A DNA stretch of 64,000 bases from Roseiflexus castenholzii DSM 13941. GTDB taxonomy: Bacteria; Chloroflexota; Chloroflexia; Chloroflexales; Roseiflexaceae. Both the position numbers and the translations under genes were made by a program. Under the pieces are notes generated by a model. That model was not told the origin of the DNA, ran no database searches, and worked only from the letters and a program-made list of their open reading frames with translations. The stretch lies in contig NC_009767.1 in assembly GCF_000017805.1 (NCBI RefSeq), positions 4,381,001-4,445,000 of the forward strand. The letters are read 5' to 3'. Numbering within the stretch: position 1 is the stretch's first letter; each line of letters begins with the position of its first letter. Positions 10,237 through 18,221 of this stretch are shown here, in pieces.

Positions 10237-11247
10237 CTACACCAATCCGGTTGTCTCATCCAGCCCAAACATCAGGTTCATGTTCTGGATCGCCTGACCA
10301 GCAGCGCCTTTGACCATATTGTCTTCACTGGAGACAACGATGAGCAACCCCGGTCGCGCCAGGGTCAGCGAGATAGCGCAGACATTCGTGTCTGTTGTGT
10401 GCCCCAGAGTCGCCAGCGCGCCCGCCGACAGCACCCGCACGAATGGTTCGTCAGCATACTGCTCACGGTACAGCGCGCGCACCCGATCCTCACTCCAGTC
10501 GTCCGGTATGCGCAGGTAGATCGTGCTCAGGATACCGCGGCTCACCGGCAGCAACTGCGGCGTGAACACGATCTCCGGCGCCACGCCGCGCGCGATCCGC
10601 TGCGCTTCCTGGCGCATCTCGCCAACATGACGGTGAACCTGCCCGATACTGTACGGCGCAAGATTCTCGTTCACTTCGACGAAGTGCGTATTCTGCTTCG
10701 GCGCGCGCCCTGCCCCCGACACTCCCGACTTGGCATCGACGATGATCAGCGGGTCGGTCAACGCGCCGGCCATGAGAAGCGGCGCAACACCGAGCAGCAT
10801 ACCGGTCGGATAACAGCCAGGATTAGCGATCAGCATCGCGCCGCGCAGCGCCGCGCGGTTGAGTTCCGGCAAACCGTAGGGCGCCGGCAGCAATTCGGGC
10901 GCGGGATGATCGTGCCCATACCAGCGCCGGTAAGATTCGGGCGTGGCCAGTCGAAAATCGGCGGAGAAATCGATCACACGCACGCCAGCCGCGCGTGCGC
11001 GCCGCGCCATCTTTCCCGCAGCGCCGTGCGGCAACGCCAGAAAGACCAGATCGACATCGCCGAGCGGCGCTTCGTCGGGCGCAATCAGTGGTGTATCGAG
11101 CGGACCGGGAATGACATCGGCGAGCGATGCTCCAGCCGACGACTCGGAAGCGGCGAAGACGACGCGCACTTCCGGGTGACGCCGCAGCCAGCGGAGCAGT
11201 TCATACCCGGCATAACCGGTTGCGCCAAAAATACCGACGCGGATCAT
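10237..11247 (-). CDS. argC: N-acetyl-gamma-glutamyl-phosphate reductase
   Basis: NADPH-dependent reduction of N-acetylglutamyl phosphate to the semialdehyde. It has 336 residues. The Rossmann motif GATGYAGYELL is at 8-18 and the catalytic Cys145 lies in LIANPGCYPTGM. ATG 11247 is preceded by GGAGGG. It is the first structural gene after the arg promoter, leader ORF and terminator-like hairpin, so it should be the first gene to feel attenuation. Its stop is followed at once by the repeat array. Confidence 0.97.
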   Translation of the reverse strand: MIRVGIFGATGYAGYELLRWLRRHPEVRVVFAASESSAGASLADVIPGPLDTPLIAPDEAPLGDVDLVFLALPHGAAGKMARRARAAGVRVIDFSADFRLATPESYRRWYGHDHPAPELLPAPYGLPELNRAALRGAMLIANPGCYPTGMLLGVAPLLMAGALTDPLIIVDAKSGVSGAGRAPKQNTHFVEVNENLAPYSIGQVHRHVGEMRQEAQRIARGVAPEIVFTPQLLPVSRGILSTIYLRIPDDWSEDRVRALYREQYADEPFVRVLSAGALATLGHTTDTNVCAISLTLARPGLLIVVSSEDNMVKGAAGQAIQNMNLMFGLDETTGLV

Positions 11248-11256
11248 ACACCCTCC

Positions 11257-11294
11257 AAAGAAAAGCCCTTCGGACCATTTCTGTGTCCGAAGGG
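11257..11294 (-). terminator. Terminator-like hairpin in the argC leader (putative attenuator)
   Basis: On the minus strand, CCCTTCGGAC and GTCCGAAGGG form a perfect 10-bp stem (11266-11275 with 11285-11294) around a 9-nt loop. CTTTTCTTT follows, and then the argC Shine-Dalgarno. The divergent neighbour serC points away, so this stem can only act on transcripts entering argC. Confidence 0.8.
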
Positions 11295-11350
11295 TGTATC
11301 ATCACGTTGACGCTTTTCTTGCCCGATACACTCGTGCTGCGCACGCGCGG

Positions 11351-11425
11351 CTAACCCTCCAGACCGGTGCGACCCGGACGACGGAAGCGACGCAGTGTGC
11401 ACAGATTGTTGTGCGCCTGACTCAT
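11351..11425 (-). CDS. Arg-rich leader peptide of the arg operon (putative)
   Basis: A 24-codon ORF, ATG 11425 to TAG. Its central segment LRRFRRPGR carries five Arg codons within eight residues (positions 12-19). It begins about 4 nt after the predicted transcription start, so it would be read from a nearly leaderless mRNA; no Shine-Dalgarno is visible. Its stop lies 57 nt before the terminator-like stem. The last codons read GAGGGT (11359-11354) and can pair, with one wobble, with ACCCTT (11295-11290) at the foot of the terminator stem. A ribosome stalled on the Arg codons could therefore favour an antiterminator. Sequence and position are observed; function is inferred. Confidence 0.6.
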   Translation of the reverse strand: MSQAHNNLCTLRRFRRPGRTGLEG

Positions 11426-11435
11426 AGTGAAGGTA

Positions 11436-11464
11436 ATCATAGCGCCGATTATGCCGGTTGTCAA
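11436..11464 (-). promoter_or_regulatory. Sigma-70-type promoter of the arg operon
   Basis: TTGACA (11464-11459), a 17-nt spacer and TATGAT (11441-11436), near-consensus on the minus strand. Predicted start of transcription is about 11429, leaving a leader of about 180 nt before argC. Confidence 0.8.
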
Positions 11465-11648
11465 GTCGCCAAACACATTGGCGCCGGGCATTCGGGGCGC
11501 CGCCGCGCGGGCGCGGGCGCGCCCTTTGTTCGTTCAGCCCGATGGTTTCCCATTGGGCGGGCGCCCTCATCTGCTTATGCGAACCTGTCAGTGGTTCTGA
11601 ATCAGTATGCTACACTGTGTCCGTTCTTAAACCATCAGGAGGCACCCC

Positions 11649-12734
11649 ATGAGCGCCATCTACAATTTCAACGCCGGTCCGGCGATCCTCCCTGCACCCG
11701 TGTTGGAACGTGCGCAGCGTGAATTGCGCGATTACCAGGGTCGCGGGATGTCCATTCTCGAGATGAGTCACCGTTCGCCGGAGTATGAGGCGATCAACAC
11801 TGAAGCAGCGGAACGCCTCAAACGTCTGCTTGGCGTCGGCGAGGAGTATCATGTGCTCTTCTTGCAGGGCGGCGCCAGTATGCAGTTCGCTATGCTGCCG
11901 CTCAATTTTTTGCCACCGGGCGCGTCGGCAGATTACATCCTCACCGGCGCTTGGGCGGAAAAGGCATTTGAAGAAGCAGGGCGCGTCGGTCAGGCACGGG
12001 TGGCTGCCAGCACTGCCGAAACAGGCTACCGCAACATACCGTTACAGGCGGATCTTGTGCTCGACCCGCATGCCGCGTATGTCCACATCACCAGTAATGA
12101 GACGATCCAGGGCGTGCAGTGGCACACCTGGCCCGCTGTCGGAGACACGCCGCTGGTCGCCGATATGAGCAGCGACATCCTTTCGCGCCCCCTCGAGACG
12201 CAGCGCTTCGCGCTGATCTATGCCGGCGCCCAGAAGAACCTGGGTCCCGCCGGGGTGACGATTGTGGTGATTCGTGACGACTTTCTCCGCCGCGCGTCGT
12301 CGAACCTGCCGGTGATGCTGCGCTATGCTACGCACGCGAAAAACCGCTCGCTCTACAACACGCCGCCGGTGTTCGCGGTCTACATGGTGAACCTGGTGCT
12401 CGCATGGATCGACGAACAGGGCGGACTCGCCGCTATTGCAGAGCGCAATCGGCGCAAAGCGGCGACGCTCTACCGGGTGATCGACGAGAGCAGCGGATTT
12501 TATCGCGGGTATGCCGCGCCGGAGCATCGCTCGCTGATGAATGTCACCTTCCGCCTGCCGGACGAGACGCTGGAGAAGCGGTTCGTCGCCGAAGCGACCG
12601 CGCAAGGCATGGCGGGGCTGGCAGGGCACCGATCGGTCGGCGGTATTCGCGCGTCGATCTACAACGCCATGGGACAAGACGGGTGCGATGCACTGGCGGC
12701 GTTCATGACCGATTTCATGCGCCGGAATGGCTAG
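11649..12734 (+). CDS. serC: Phosphoserine aminotransferase
   Basis: PLP enzyme converting 3-phosphohydroxypyruvate and glutamate to phosphoserine, in serine synthesis (and in pyridoxal synthesis in some bacteria). It has 361 residues and starts with YNFNAGPAILP, the SerC signature. The PLP lysine is Lys196 in YAGAQKNLGPAG. AGGAGG precedes the ATG by seven bases. It is divergent from argC. The next gene starts 14 bases after its stop, so the two are probably co-transcribed. Confidence 0.97.
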   Translation: MSAIYNFNAGPAILPAPVLERAQRELRDYQGRGMSILEMSHRSPEYEAINTEAAERLKRLLGVGEEYHVLFLQGGASMQFAMLPLNFLPPGASADYILTGAWAEKAFEEAGRVGQARVAASTAETGYRNIPLQADLVLDPHAAYVHITSNETIQGVQWHTWPAVGDTPLVADMSSDILSRPLETQRFALIYAGAQKNLGPAGVTIVVIRDDFLRRASSNLPVMLRYATHAKNRSLYNTPPVFAVYMVNLVLAWIDEQGGLAAIAERNRRKAATLYRVIDESSGFYRGYAAPEHRSLMNVTFRLPDETLEKRFVAEATAQGMAGLAGHRSVGGIRASIYNAMGQDGCDALAAFMTDFMRRNG

Positions 12735-12748
12735 AGAAGGATTGCGCC

Positions 12749-14866
12749 ATGCCGCTCCCTGCCGATTATGTTGAGCGTGTCTATGCTGGTGTGCTGGGGA
12801 AGATCATTGGCGTCTATCTGGGGCGTCCGTTCGAGGGTTGGACGTATGACCGGATAATGGCGGAGTTGGGGGAGGTCTGGTACTATGTTCATGAGCAGTG
12901 TGGTGTGCCGTTGGTTGTGACCGATGATGATCTTTCCGGCACGTTTACGTTCCTGCGGGCGCTGCCGGACTATGGAAACACGCGCGAACTTTCCCCAACG
13001 CAGATCGGAGAGACCTGGCTGAACTATATTATCGAGAACCGCGCCATTCTCTGGTGGGGTGGCATGGGGCGCTCGACGGAACATACCGCGTTTCTCCGTT
13101 TGAAGCATGGGATTGCTGCGCCCCACAGCGGATCGGCGGCGCTGAATGGGCGGGTGATCGCCGAACAGATTGGGGCGCAGATTTTCATCGACGGTTGGGC
13201 GATGGTTGCACCCGGCGACCCGGAACTGGCTGCCGATCTGGCGCGGCGCGCCGCGTCGGTCAGTCACGACGGCGAGGCGATCTACGGTGCGCAGGTGATT
13301 GCAGCAATGGAGTCGCTGGCGTTCGTCGAGCGCGATCTGCACGTCCTGATCGATACCGCTGTCAGGTTCATTCCACACGACTCGATCATCTTTCGCCTGA
13401 TCGCCAACCTGCGCGAGTGGCGCGCTCGCTTCCCGGACTGGCGCGTCGCGCGTGAGCAGATTGCGGCGCAGTATGGCTATGATCGCTATCCCGGCAATTG
13501 TCATATCGTCCCCAATCACGCGCTGATCATGCTGGGGTTGCTCTATGGCGAGGATGACTTCCAGAAATCGCTCATGATCACTGCGACTGCCGGGTGGGAT
13601 ACCGACTGTAACGCGGGGAATGTCGGCTGCCTGCTGGGGATCAAGAACGGTTTGGCCGGCATCGACGCCGGTCCCGACTGGCGCGGTCCGATTGCAGATC
13701 GGCTATACCTGCCGACTGCCGATGGCGGTCGAGCCGTCACCGACGCGGTGCGCGAGACGTTTGCCGTGGTCAATATCGGCAGGGATCTGGCAGGCGAGAC
13801 CCCGCTTGCGCCCAAGCATGGCGCACGCTTCCACTTTGCGTTGCCGGGGAGCGTCCAGGGTTTCATCGTTGACGACAGCGCCGACTCCAGAGAAACGCTT
13901 TCGCTCGAAAACGTCACCGGGCAGAGCGTCTGCGGGGATCGGTGTCTGGCGTTGCGTTATCGCCATCTGGCGTTAGGGCGCGCGGCGCGCGCGGCGACGG
14001 CGACGTTTCTGTTGCCCGAAACACTGCGTATGCCTGGCTATGCCATGCTTGCCTCCCCAACTCTCTACCCTGGACAGAACCTCAGCGCGCGCGTATGCGC
14101 TGATCGATCAAATCCCACGCCGGTACAGTGCCGCCTTTACCTGCTGGTGTACGACTCCTGCGATGCCATCGTTCGGAAGTATGGCGACGCGACGACATTG
14201 GCGCCGGGATCGGAACACGTCTTTGCCTGGCGCGTGCCGGATACCGGCGGTCAACCGATCGCAGCGGTCGGCGTCGAACTGCGCGGACGCGGGCACGGAA
14301 CAGTGTACCTCGATTATCTGACCTGGGAAGGCACGCCAGAAGCGACCTTCGGTAGACCGGCAGGCGGCAGTATGTGGCGGCGCGCCTGGGTGAACGGAGT
14401 CAGCGCATATGAGCAAGGGGCGAACGAACCCTATCGCCTGATCCAGAACGAGGGCACAGGACTGCTGATCCAGGGAACGCGCGAGTGGCGCGACTACCGT
14501 GTGTGCGCCGTCGTGACGCCGCACCTGGCGGAAGCGTTTGGCTTGGGAGCGCGCGTGCAGGGTATGCGCCGCTACTATGCGCTTCTGCTGACACGCACAG
14601 CGCAGCGCAACAGCGTGGTGCAGTTGGTGCGAGTATGCCACAGCGCGACGTTGCTTGCCGAAGCGTCCTTCGCCTGGGCATACGAGCAGCCATACATCTT
14701 CGACCTCTGCGTAGTTGGGCGCGATCTGATCGGCGTCGTCTATGCGCCCGATGGCGCCAGCGCCACCATTGCTGCCCAGGACGATCTGCTGGACGGCGGC
14801 GGCATTGCCCTGGTGCTGACCGAAGGGCATCTCAGCGCCGATCAGGTCACAGTGCGCGTCGGGTAA
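12749..14866 (+). CDS. ADP-ribosylglycohydrolase-family protein with extra C-terminal domain
   Basis: The start at ATG 12749 follows the serC stop by 14 bases. The same frame is open back into serC, but those codons are a shadow. It has 705 residues. Residues 1 to about 400 look like the ADP-ribosylglycohydrolase (DraG/ARH) fold, with the metal-binding TDDD at 58-61 and GWDTDCNAGNVG at 282-293 (Asp284 and Asp286). Such enzymes remove ADP-ribose from proteins or small molecules in a Mg-dependent way. Residues about 410-705 form a second, beta-rich part with no motif recognised; it resembles carbohydrate-binding or jelly-roll modules only in general character. No signal peptide is seen. The substrate is unknown. 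Confidence 0.75.
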   Translation: MPLPADYVERVYAGVLGKIIGVYLGRPFEGWTYDRIMAELGEVWYYVHEQCGVPLVVTDDDLSGTFTFLRALPDYGNTRELSPTQIGETWLNYIIENRAILWWGGMGRSTEHTAFLRLKHGIAAPHSGSAALNGRVIAEQIGAQIFIDGWAMVAPGDPELAADLARRAASVSHDGEAIYGAQVIAAMESLAFVERDLHVLIDTAVRFIPHDSIIFRLIANLREWRARFPDWRVAREQIAAQYGYDRYPGNCHIVPNHALIMLGLLYGEDDFQKSLMITATAGWDTDCNAGNVGCLLGIKNGLAGIDAGPDWRGPIADRLYLPTADGGRAVTDAVRETFAVVNIGRDLAGETPLAPKHGARFHFALPGSVQGFIVDDSADSRETLSLENVTGQSVCGDRCLALRYRHLALGRAARAATATFLLPETLRMPGYAMLASPTLYPGQNLSARVCADRSNPTPVQCRLYLLVYDSCDAIVRKYGDATTLAPGSEHVFAWRVPDTGGQPIAAVGVELRGRGHGTVYLDYLTWEGTPEATFGRPAGGSMWRRAWVNGVSAYEQGANEPYRLIQNEGTGLLIQGTREWRDYRVCAVVTPHLAEAFGLGARVQGMRRYYALLLTRTAQRNSVVQLVRVCHSATLLAEASFAWAYEQPYIFDLCVVGRDLIGVVYAPDGASATIAAQDDLLDGGGIALVLTEGHLSADQVTVRVG

Positions 14867-14874
14867 GGCGACGG

Positions 14875-15579
14875 TCATAGAATAGGTCGTTTCGCAGGAA
14901 TGCCAACGGCACGCGGGTAGGCGGCAGGCGTAGGGGCGACTTTGACAATGACCACCAGCGTCCGCAGTTCGACACCGGGTATCTCCACCGGCTCGACGCC
15001 GATCACCTGACCGCCAAGCCGGGCAATAGCGATGCGCGCGCGTACAACCTCGTCATCGATGGCGCTTCCCTTTGGCGCCAGAAACCGTCCGCCAATGCGA
15101 CAGAGCGGCAGACCGTATTCCACGAGTGTCGCCAGTTCCGCCACGGCGCGCGCAGTGACGACATCGTACTGTTCGCGGTGCTGTGGGTCGCGTCCCACAA
15201 CCTCGGCGCGAGCGGTCACCACGGTCACATCCCGCAGATCGAGCACAGCCACGATATGCTGAAGGAATGCGGCTTTCTTGCCGACGCTTTCCACAAGGGT
15301 GACGTGCAATTCGGGGTGCAGTATCTTCAGCGGCAACCCCGGAAACCCCGCCCCGCTACCGATATCTATCAGGCGAGACGGCGTATCGCCCCAACTCAGC
15401 GCGCAGCGCAGCGAGTCGAGGAAATGGCGGGTGACAATCTCGCGCTCGTCGGTGATCGATGTCAGATTGACGCGCATATTCCAGGCGCGGAGTTCGGCGC
15501 TATAGCGCGCGAATTGTTCGATCTGGCGCTGATCGAGGCGCAAACCCCAGGATGTCGCAATCCGCAAGAGTTCGTCCAT
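14875..15579 (-). CDS. rsmG: 16S rRNA (guanine527-N7)-methyltransferase
   Basis: SAM-dependent methylation of G527 in 16S rRNA. ATG 15579 (234 residues) fits the family start MDELLRIATSWGL. An upstream GTG at 15606 overlaps the nadD stop as GTGA and is a possible alternative that adds nine residues. The SAM loop IDIGSGAGFPG is at residues 71-81, and NLTSI and RHFLDSL are typical. The C-terminus PAKRPIL is also typical. It is the last gene of the lipoprotein-to-rsmG operon. Confidence 0.95.
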   Translation of the reverse strand: MDELLRIATSWGLRLDQRQIEQFARYSAELRAWNMRVNLTSITDEREIVTRHFLDSLRCALSWGDTPSRLIDIGSGAGFPGLPLKILHPELHVTLVESVGKKAAFLQHIVAVLDLRDVTVVTARAEVVGRDPQHREQYDVVTARAVAELATLVEYGLPLCRIGGRFLAPKGSAIDDEVVRARIAIARLGGQVIGVEPVEIPGVELRTLVVIVKVAPTPAAYPRAVGIPAKRPIL

Positions 15580-15602
15580 ACTATGGCTAACCGGTACGAA
15601 GA

Positions 15603-16202
15603 TCACCGGTACAATCCATTCGCCTCAATATAGGCAACCACGGCGTCCGGCGTCTGGTAACGGATGGGTCTACCCTGCGCGACACGCTGGCGTAGATCGG
15701 TGCTGGAAATATCGAGGCGCGGGCCATCGATCTCAATCAGGCGTGCTGGCAACTGTGGAAGAACCTGTGACAGGTGCGACAGATCGACCGCAGCACCGGG
15801 GCGAGCAACACCGACGATATGCGCCAGCTCCAGGATGCGTCGAACCTCGCGCCAGCGTGGCAGGTCCGCCACTGAGTCTATCCCAAGAATCAGATAGAGA
15901 TCATTGAGTCCCTGTTCGTGGAGGAGTTGCAGAGTAACAGATGTATACGACGGATCGGGGCGATCGATCTCGATGCGAGAGACTTCAAAGAATGGATTAT
16001 CGGCGCATGCCAGGCGCGCCATGGCGAGGCGATGCGCCGGCGATGCCACACTCCCACCCGGCTTCAGCGGCTGCTCCCGCGCAGGAATGATCAACACACG
16101 GTTCAACCGAAGGAGAACGCGCACCTCCTCGGCAATCGCCAGGTGCCCGTAGTGGATCGGATCAAACGAGCCGCCAAGAATACCGGTGCGCCCACTGGTC
16201 AT
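15603..16202 (-). CDS. nadD: Nicotinate-nucleotide adenylyltransferase
   Basis: Adenylates nicotinate mononucleotide in NAD synthesis. It has 199 residues. The nucleotidyltransferase motif GGSFDPIHYGHL is at 10-21, and the C-terminal DISSTDLRQRVAQGRPIRY carries the ISSTxxR motif. It overlaps the upstream 86-residue gene by four bases (16199-16202) and touches rsmG downstream, so the three are translationally coupled. Confidence 0.95.
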   Translation of the reverse strand: MTSGRTGILGGSFDPIHYGHLAIAEEVRVLLRLNRVLIIPAREQPLKPGGSVASPAHRLAMARLACADNPFFEVSRIEIDRPDPSYTSVTLQLLHEQGLNDLYLILGIDSVADLPRWREVRRILELAHIVGVARPGAAVDLSHLSQVLPQLPARLIEIDGPRLDISSTDLRQRVAQGRPIRYQTPDAVVAYIEANGLYR

Positions 16203-16459
16203 GCCTGGTCAATCTCGTATTCGATCTCAGCGCCTTCCTGGAGCAGATTCCACACCAACCAGGAGAGTGCCCGCCGATCGCGGCGGTCGAGGGTGTCCGT
16301 ATAGGGGTGGATAAGCTCGATAATATCCTGGCGGCTCAACAGATAGCAGCGCCGTCCAAGATCCTGGTAGAGCCGCAGCGCCAGGAGATCGGCATACTCA
16401 TACAATGCCTGTTCCGAGAGAGTTCCATGAGAGTCGGTACGCTGCCGCATCATACTCAC
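16199..16459 (-). CDS. Small protein of unknown function
   Basis: 86 residues, acidic and helical at the C-terminus (LLQEGAEIEYEIDQA), with no membrane segment. It overlaps both neighbours by four bases (16456-16459 with the membrane protein, 16199-16202 with nadD). This is strong evidence that it is really translated. No family recognised. Confidence 0.75.
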   Translation of the reverse strand: MSMMRQRTDSHGTLSEQALYEYADLLALRLYQDLGRRCYLLSRQDIIELIHPYTDTLDRRDRRALSWLVWNLLQEGAEIEYEIDQA

Positions 16460-17409
16460 GCATCATCTTCATCATCGCGTTGGAGGCGTCGGGTGCGAAG
16501 GCGGCTCTGATAATAACCGGCTTCACGCGGATCGGTGTGCGGTGCGCGACTGCGCGACTCTCGCTCCTCACGCGCTGCCTGGATCGCCGCCTGCTCAGGT
16601 CCCGTTCCTGCCTCTTCGTTCATCGACGTATTGACCAGCGTATCGCCGATGTACTCAAGGACATCCCGAATATCCTCGTTATCGTCAAGCATACTGTCGA
16701 ACGGCAACGCCACGCCGGAGACGGTCTTCACCGTCTGCCCGATCTCCTTCAGCGTGCGGTCGATCCCGCTCACCAGCGACTGCATCACCGCCGCCAACTC
16801 CTCGCGCTCCTGCACCGTCAGATTGGCGAACCCGATCAGCGCCTTCTCCTGCGCCCGCAGCAGCGTCGCCCGCAGAATCGCAATGTCCGCCTGCGTCTGC
16901 AACTCATAGCGCTTCACCAGATGCGCCTGCCGCACCTGCTCCGCCAGTTCGTCCGACGACACCGGCGTCCACAAGAGCGCCGGGATGATGATGAAGCCGA
17001 TCATCCCGATCAGCACCTGCTGATAGACCAGATTGGTCTCGGCGACCACCGGTTGCGCCGCCCACCACGCCCACTGCAACTGAAAGGCGTAGTAGAGGAG
17101 GTAGAGCGCGCAGCCGATGATGACCGGGAACGCCCACGTGCGCGCATTGACCTTCTGGAGCAGCATACCGGCGGGCGACCAGGGGATAAGGAACGAGACG
17201 AGGCTTGGCGGCGCGAGCACCAGGATGGCGGTGAACGCGACGGCGACGATGCGGTTGTCGGTCAGTTGCGATTGCACCCCCCACCAGTACGCGGCGGAGC
17301 CGGCCATCGCCACGAACGCCAGGATCGCCAGCAGGGTACGGGCAGTGATCTGAAAGCCGCTCGCACGACGGCGTTGCCCACGGATCATGTTGAGGTAATT
17401 GCTACTCAC
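16456..17409 (-). CDS. Four-TM membrane protein with cytoplasmic coiled coil
   Basis: 317 residues. Four hydrophobic segments lie at about 22-44, 55-76, 92-113 and 128-150. A soluble helical part of about 150 residues follows (TLLRAQEKALIGFANLTVQE..., about 165-235) with an acidic/basic tail. No enzymatic motif is visible. It lies between a lipoprotein (18-bp gap) and the small protein (4-bp overlap), so these three may act together at the cell envelope. Function unknown. Confidence 0.75.
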   Translation of the reverse strand: MSSNYLNMIRGQRRRASGFQITARTLLAILAFVAMAGSAAYWWGVQSQLTDNRIVAVAFTAILVLAPPSLVSFLIPWSPAGMLLQKVNARTWAFPVIIGCALYLLYYAFQLQWAWWAAQPVVAETNLVYQQVLIGMIGFIIIPALLWTPVSSDELAEQVRQAHLVKRYELQTQADIAILRATLLRAQEKALIGFANLTVQEREELAAVMQSLVSGIDRTLKEIGQTVKTVSGVALPFDSMLDDNEDIRDVLEYIGDTLVNTSMNEEAGTGPEQAAIQAAREERESRSRAPHTDPREAGYYQSRLRTRRLQRDDEDDA

Positions 17410-17427
17410 AGACTGTCTCCGACGACG

Positions 17428-18027
17428 TTATGGCGCCTGAATGGCGTCGGACTCCAATACAAAGGCTTCGACGCTGACGGTATAACCGGCGGCTTCCATG
17501 CGCGAACGCACTGCCTCGGATATTGCCGTCAGCCCGAAGTCGTTATTGATACGGTATGGCACTTCAAGCGCCACCTCACCGGTGGCGCGCAGGCGAAACC
17601 GCGCCTGAACCGGAATGTTGCCAAGGACGGTGCCGATTTCGAGCGTCTGACCTGTCATAGGATCGAACCAGAACAACGGTGTGCGACGGACAACCCGATA
17701 GACCTGCGGTGGATCAAGCACTTCCCGATCGATCTGCTGAGCGCGCCACCGCGCATCGCTCGTTTGCGGCATCGGCGTCGACGGAATGATCTGAACCGTT
17801 GGCGTACGCGTGGCAGGCGCTGCCGTTGGTGAGCGTTCCTGAGCCGCCGTCTGAGTCACACGAGTCGGCGCCGACGTCGATGCCGTTCGATCAGGCATTC
17901 CTGTTGACACAGCGGATTGTGCGACAAGCGGAGTGCGTGTTCGTTGCACAGCATCGAGTTGCAGCGGCTGTCCACATCCTGCAAGCGCCATAAGAACACA
18001 TACAAACCACACGATGCGCTGTGTCAC
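17428..18027 (-). CDS. Putative lipoprotein
   Basis: 199 residues starting at GTG 18027. The signal peptide ends in the lipobox LAGC with Cys18, so a membrane-anchored lipoprotein is predicted. Residues 20-100 are a Thr/Ser/Pro/Ala-rich linker. The C-terminal half (from about 105) is a compact domain with no motif recognised. It is the first gene of the operon reaching to rsmG and lies just downstream of two promoters and an SOS-type box. Confidence 0.75.
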   Translation of the reverse strand: MTQRIVWFVCVLMALAGCGQPLQLDAVQRTRTPLVAQSAVSTGMPDRTASTSAPTRVTQTAAQERSPTAAPATRTPTVQIIPSTPMPQTSDARWRAQQIDREVLDPPQVYRVVRRTPLFWFDPMTGQTLEIGTVLGNIPVQARFRLRATGEVALEVPYRINNDFGLTAISEAVRSRMEAAGYTVSVEAFVLESDAIQAP

Positions 18028-18039
18028 TCTATTGAAGAG

Positions 18040-18053
18040 CGAACATGTGTTCG
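18040..18053. promoter_or_regulatory. LexA/SOS box (Gram-positive type)
   Basis: CGAACATGTGTTCG matches the DinR/LexA consensus CGAACRNRYGTTCG at every position, on both strands. It lies immediately after the -10 of the proximal promoter and over the predicted start of transcription, where a repressor would block initiation. Confidence 0.7.
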
Positions 18054-18056
18054 CGT

Positions 18057-18085
18057 ATTATAGTCTGAACAAATAAATCAGTCAA
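18057..18085 (-). promoter_or_regulatory. Proximal promoter of the lipoprotein-nadD-rsmG operon
   Basis: TTGACT (18085-18080), a 17-nt spacer and a perfect TATAAT (18062-18057) on the minus strand. Start of transcription is predicted near 18050, 22 nt before the GTG start codon and inside the SOS-type box. Confidence 0.8.
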
Positions 18086-18112
18086 GTCCGCGCCATAACA
18101 GGACACGGACTT
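18084..18112. other. Inverted repeat between the two promoters
   Basis: AAGTCCG (18084-18090) and CGGACTT (18106-18112), perfect 7-bp arms with a 15-nt loop, between the distal -10 and the proximal -35. It may be an operator or a hairpin in the longer leader. Confidence 0.4.
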
Positions 18113-18117
18113 TACCT

Positions 18118-18146
18118 ATTGTAAACCTTAGACGAATGACTGTCAA
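18118..18146 (-). promoter_or_regulatory. Distal promoter of the lipoprotein-nadD-rsmG operon
   Basis: TTGACA (18146-18141), a 17-nt spacer and TACAAT (18123-18118) on the minus strand. It lies about 60 bases upstream of the SOS-controlled promoter and could give constitutive expression. Confidence 0.7.
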
Positions 18147-18179
18147 GTGTTTTTTTGCGGCTACAGCATCACAATACCG

Positions 18180-18199
18180 AATAGCACTGGTGTGCTATT
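18180..18199 (-). terminator. Hairpin downstream of the SPFH pair
   Basis: AATAGCAC, a 4-nt loop, and GTGCTATT: a perfect 8-bp stem 22 bases after the stop of the second SPFH gene. No U-run follows, so termination here is only possible, not shown. Confidence 0.4.
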
Positions 18200-18221
18200 G
18201 ACACTGTGCATGCCGCTTTCG

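Noticed and set aside
9480..10240. CRISPR-like array (regular repeats with spacers).
   Set aside because: The linkers are low-complexity CTCRCCT heptads related to each other, no cas genes are nearby, and the cores are palindromes with heptad-quantised spacing.
9352..10297. Open frames on both strands through the palindrome array.
   Set aside because: They arise because the repeat units lack stop codons; the translated products are simple repetitions without start signals.
11266..11420. T-box riboswitch before argC.
   Set aside because: No convincing AGGGTGGNACCGCG element is present; the Arg-rich ORF and terminator explain the leader better.
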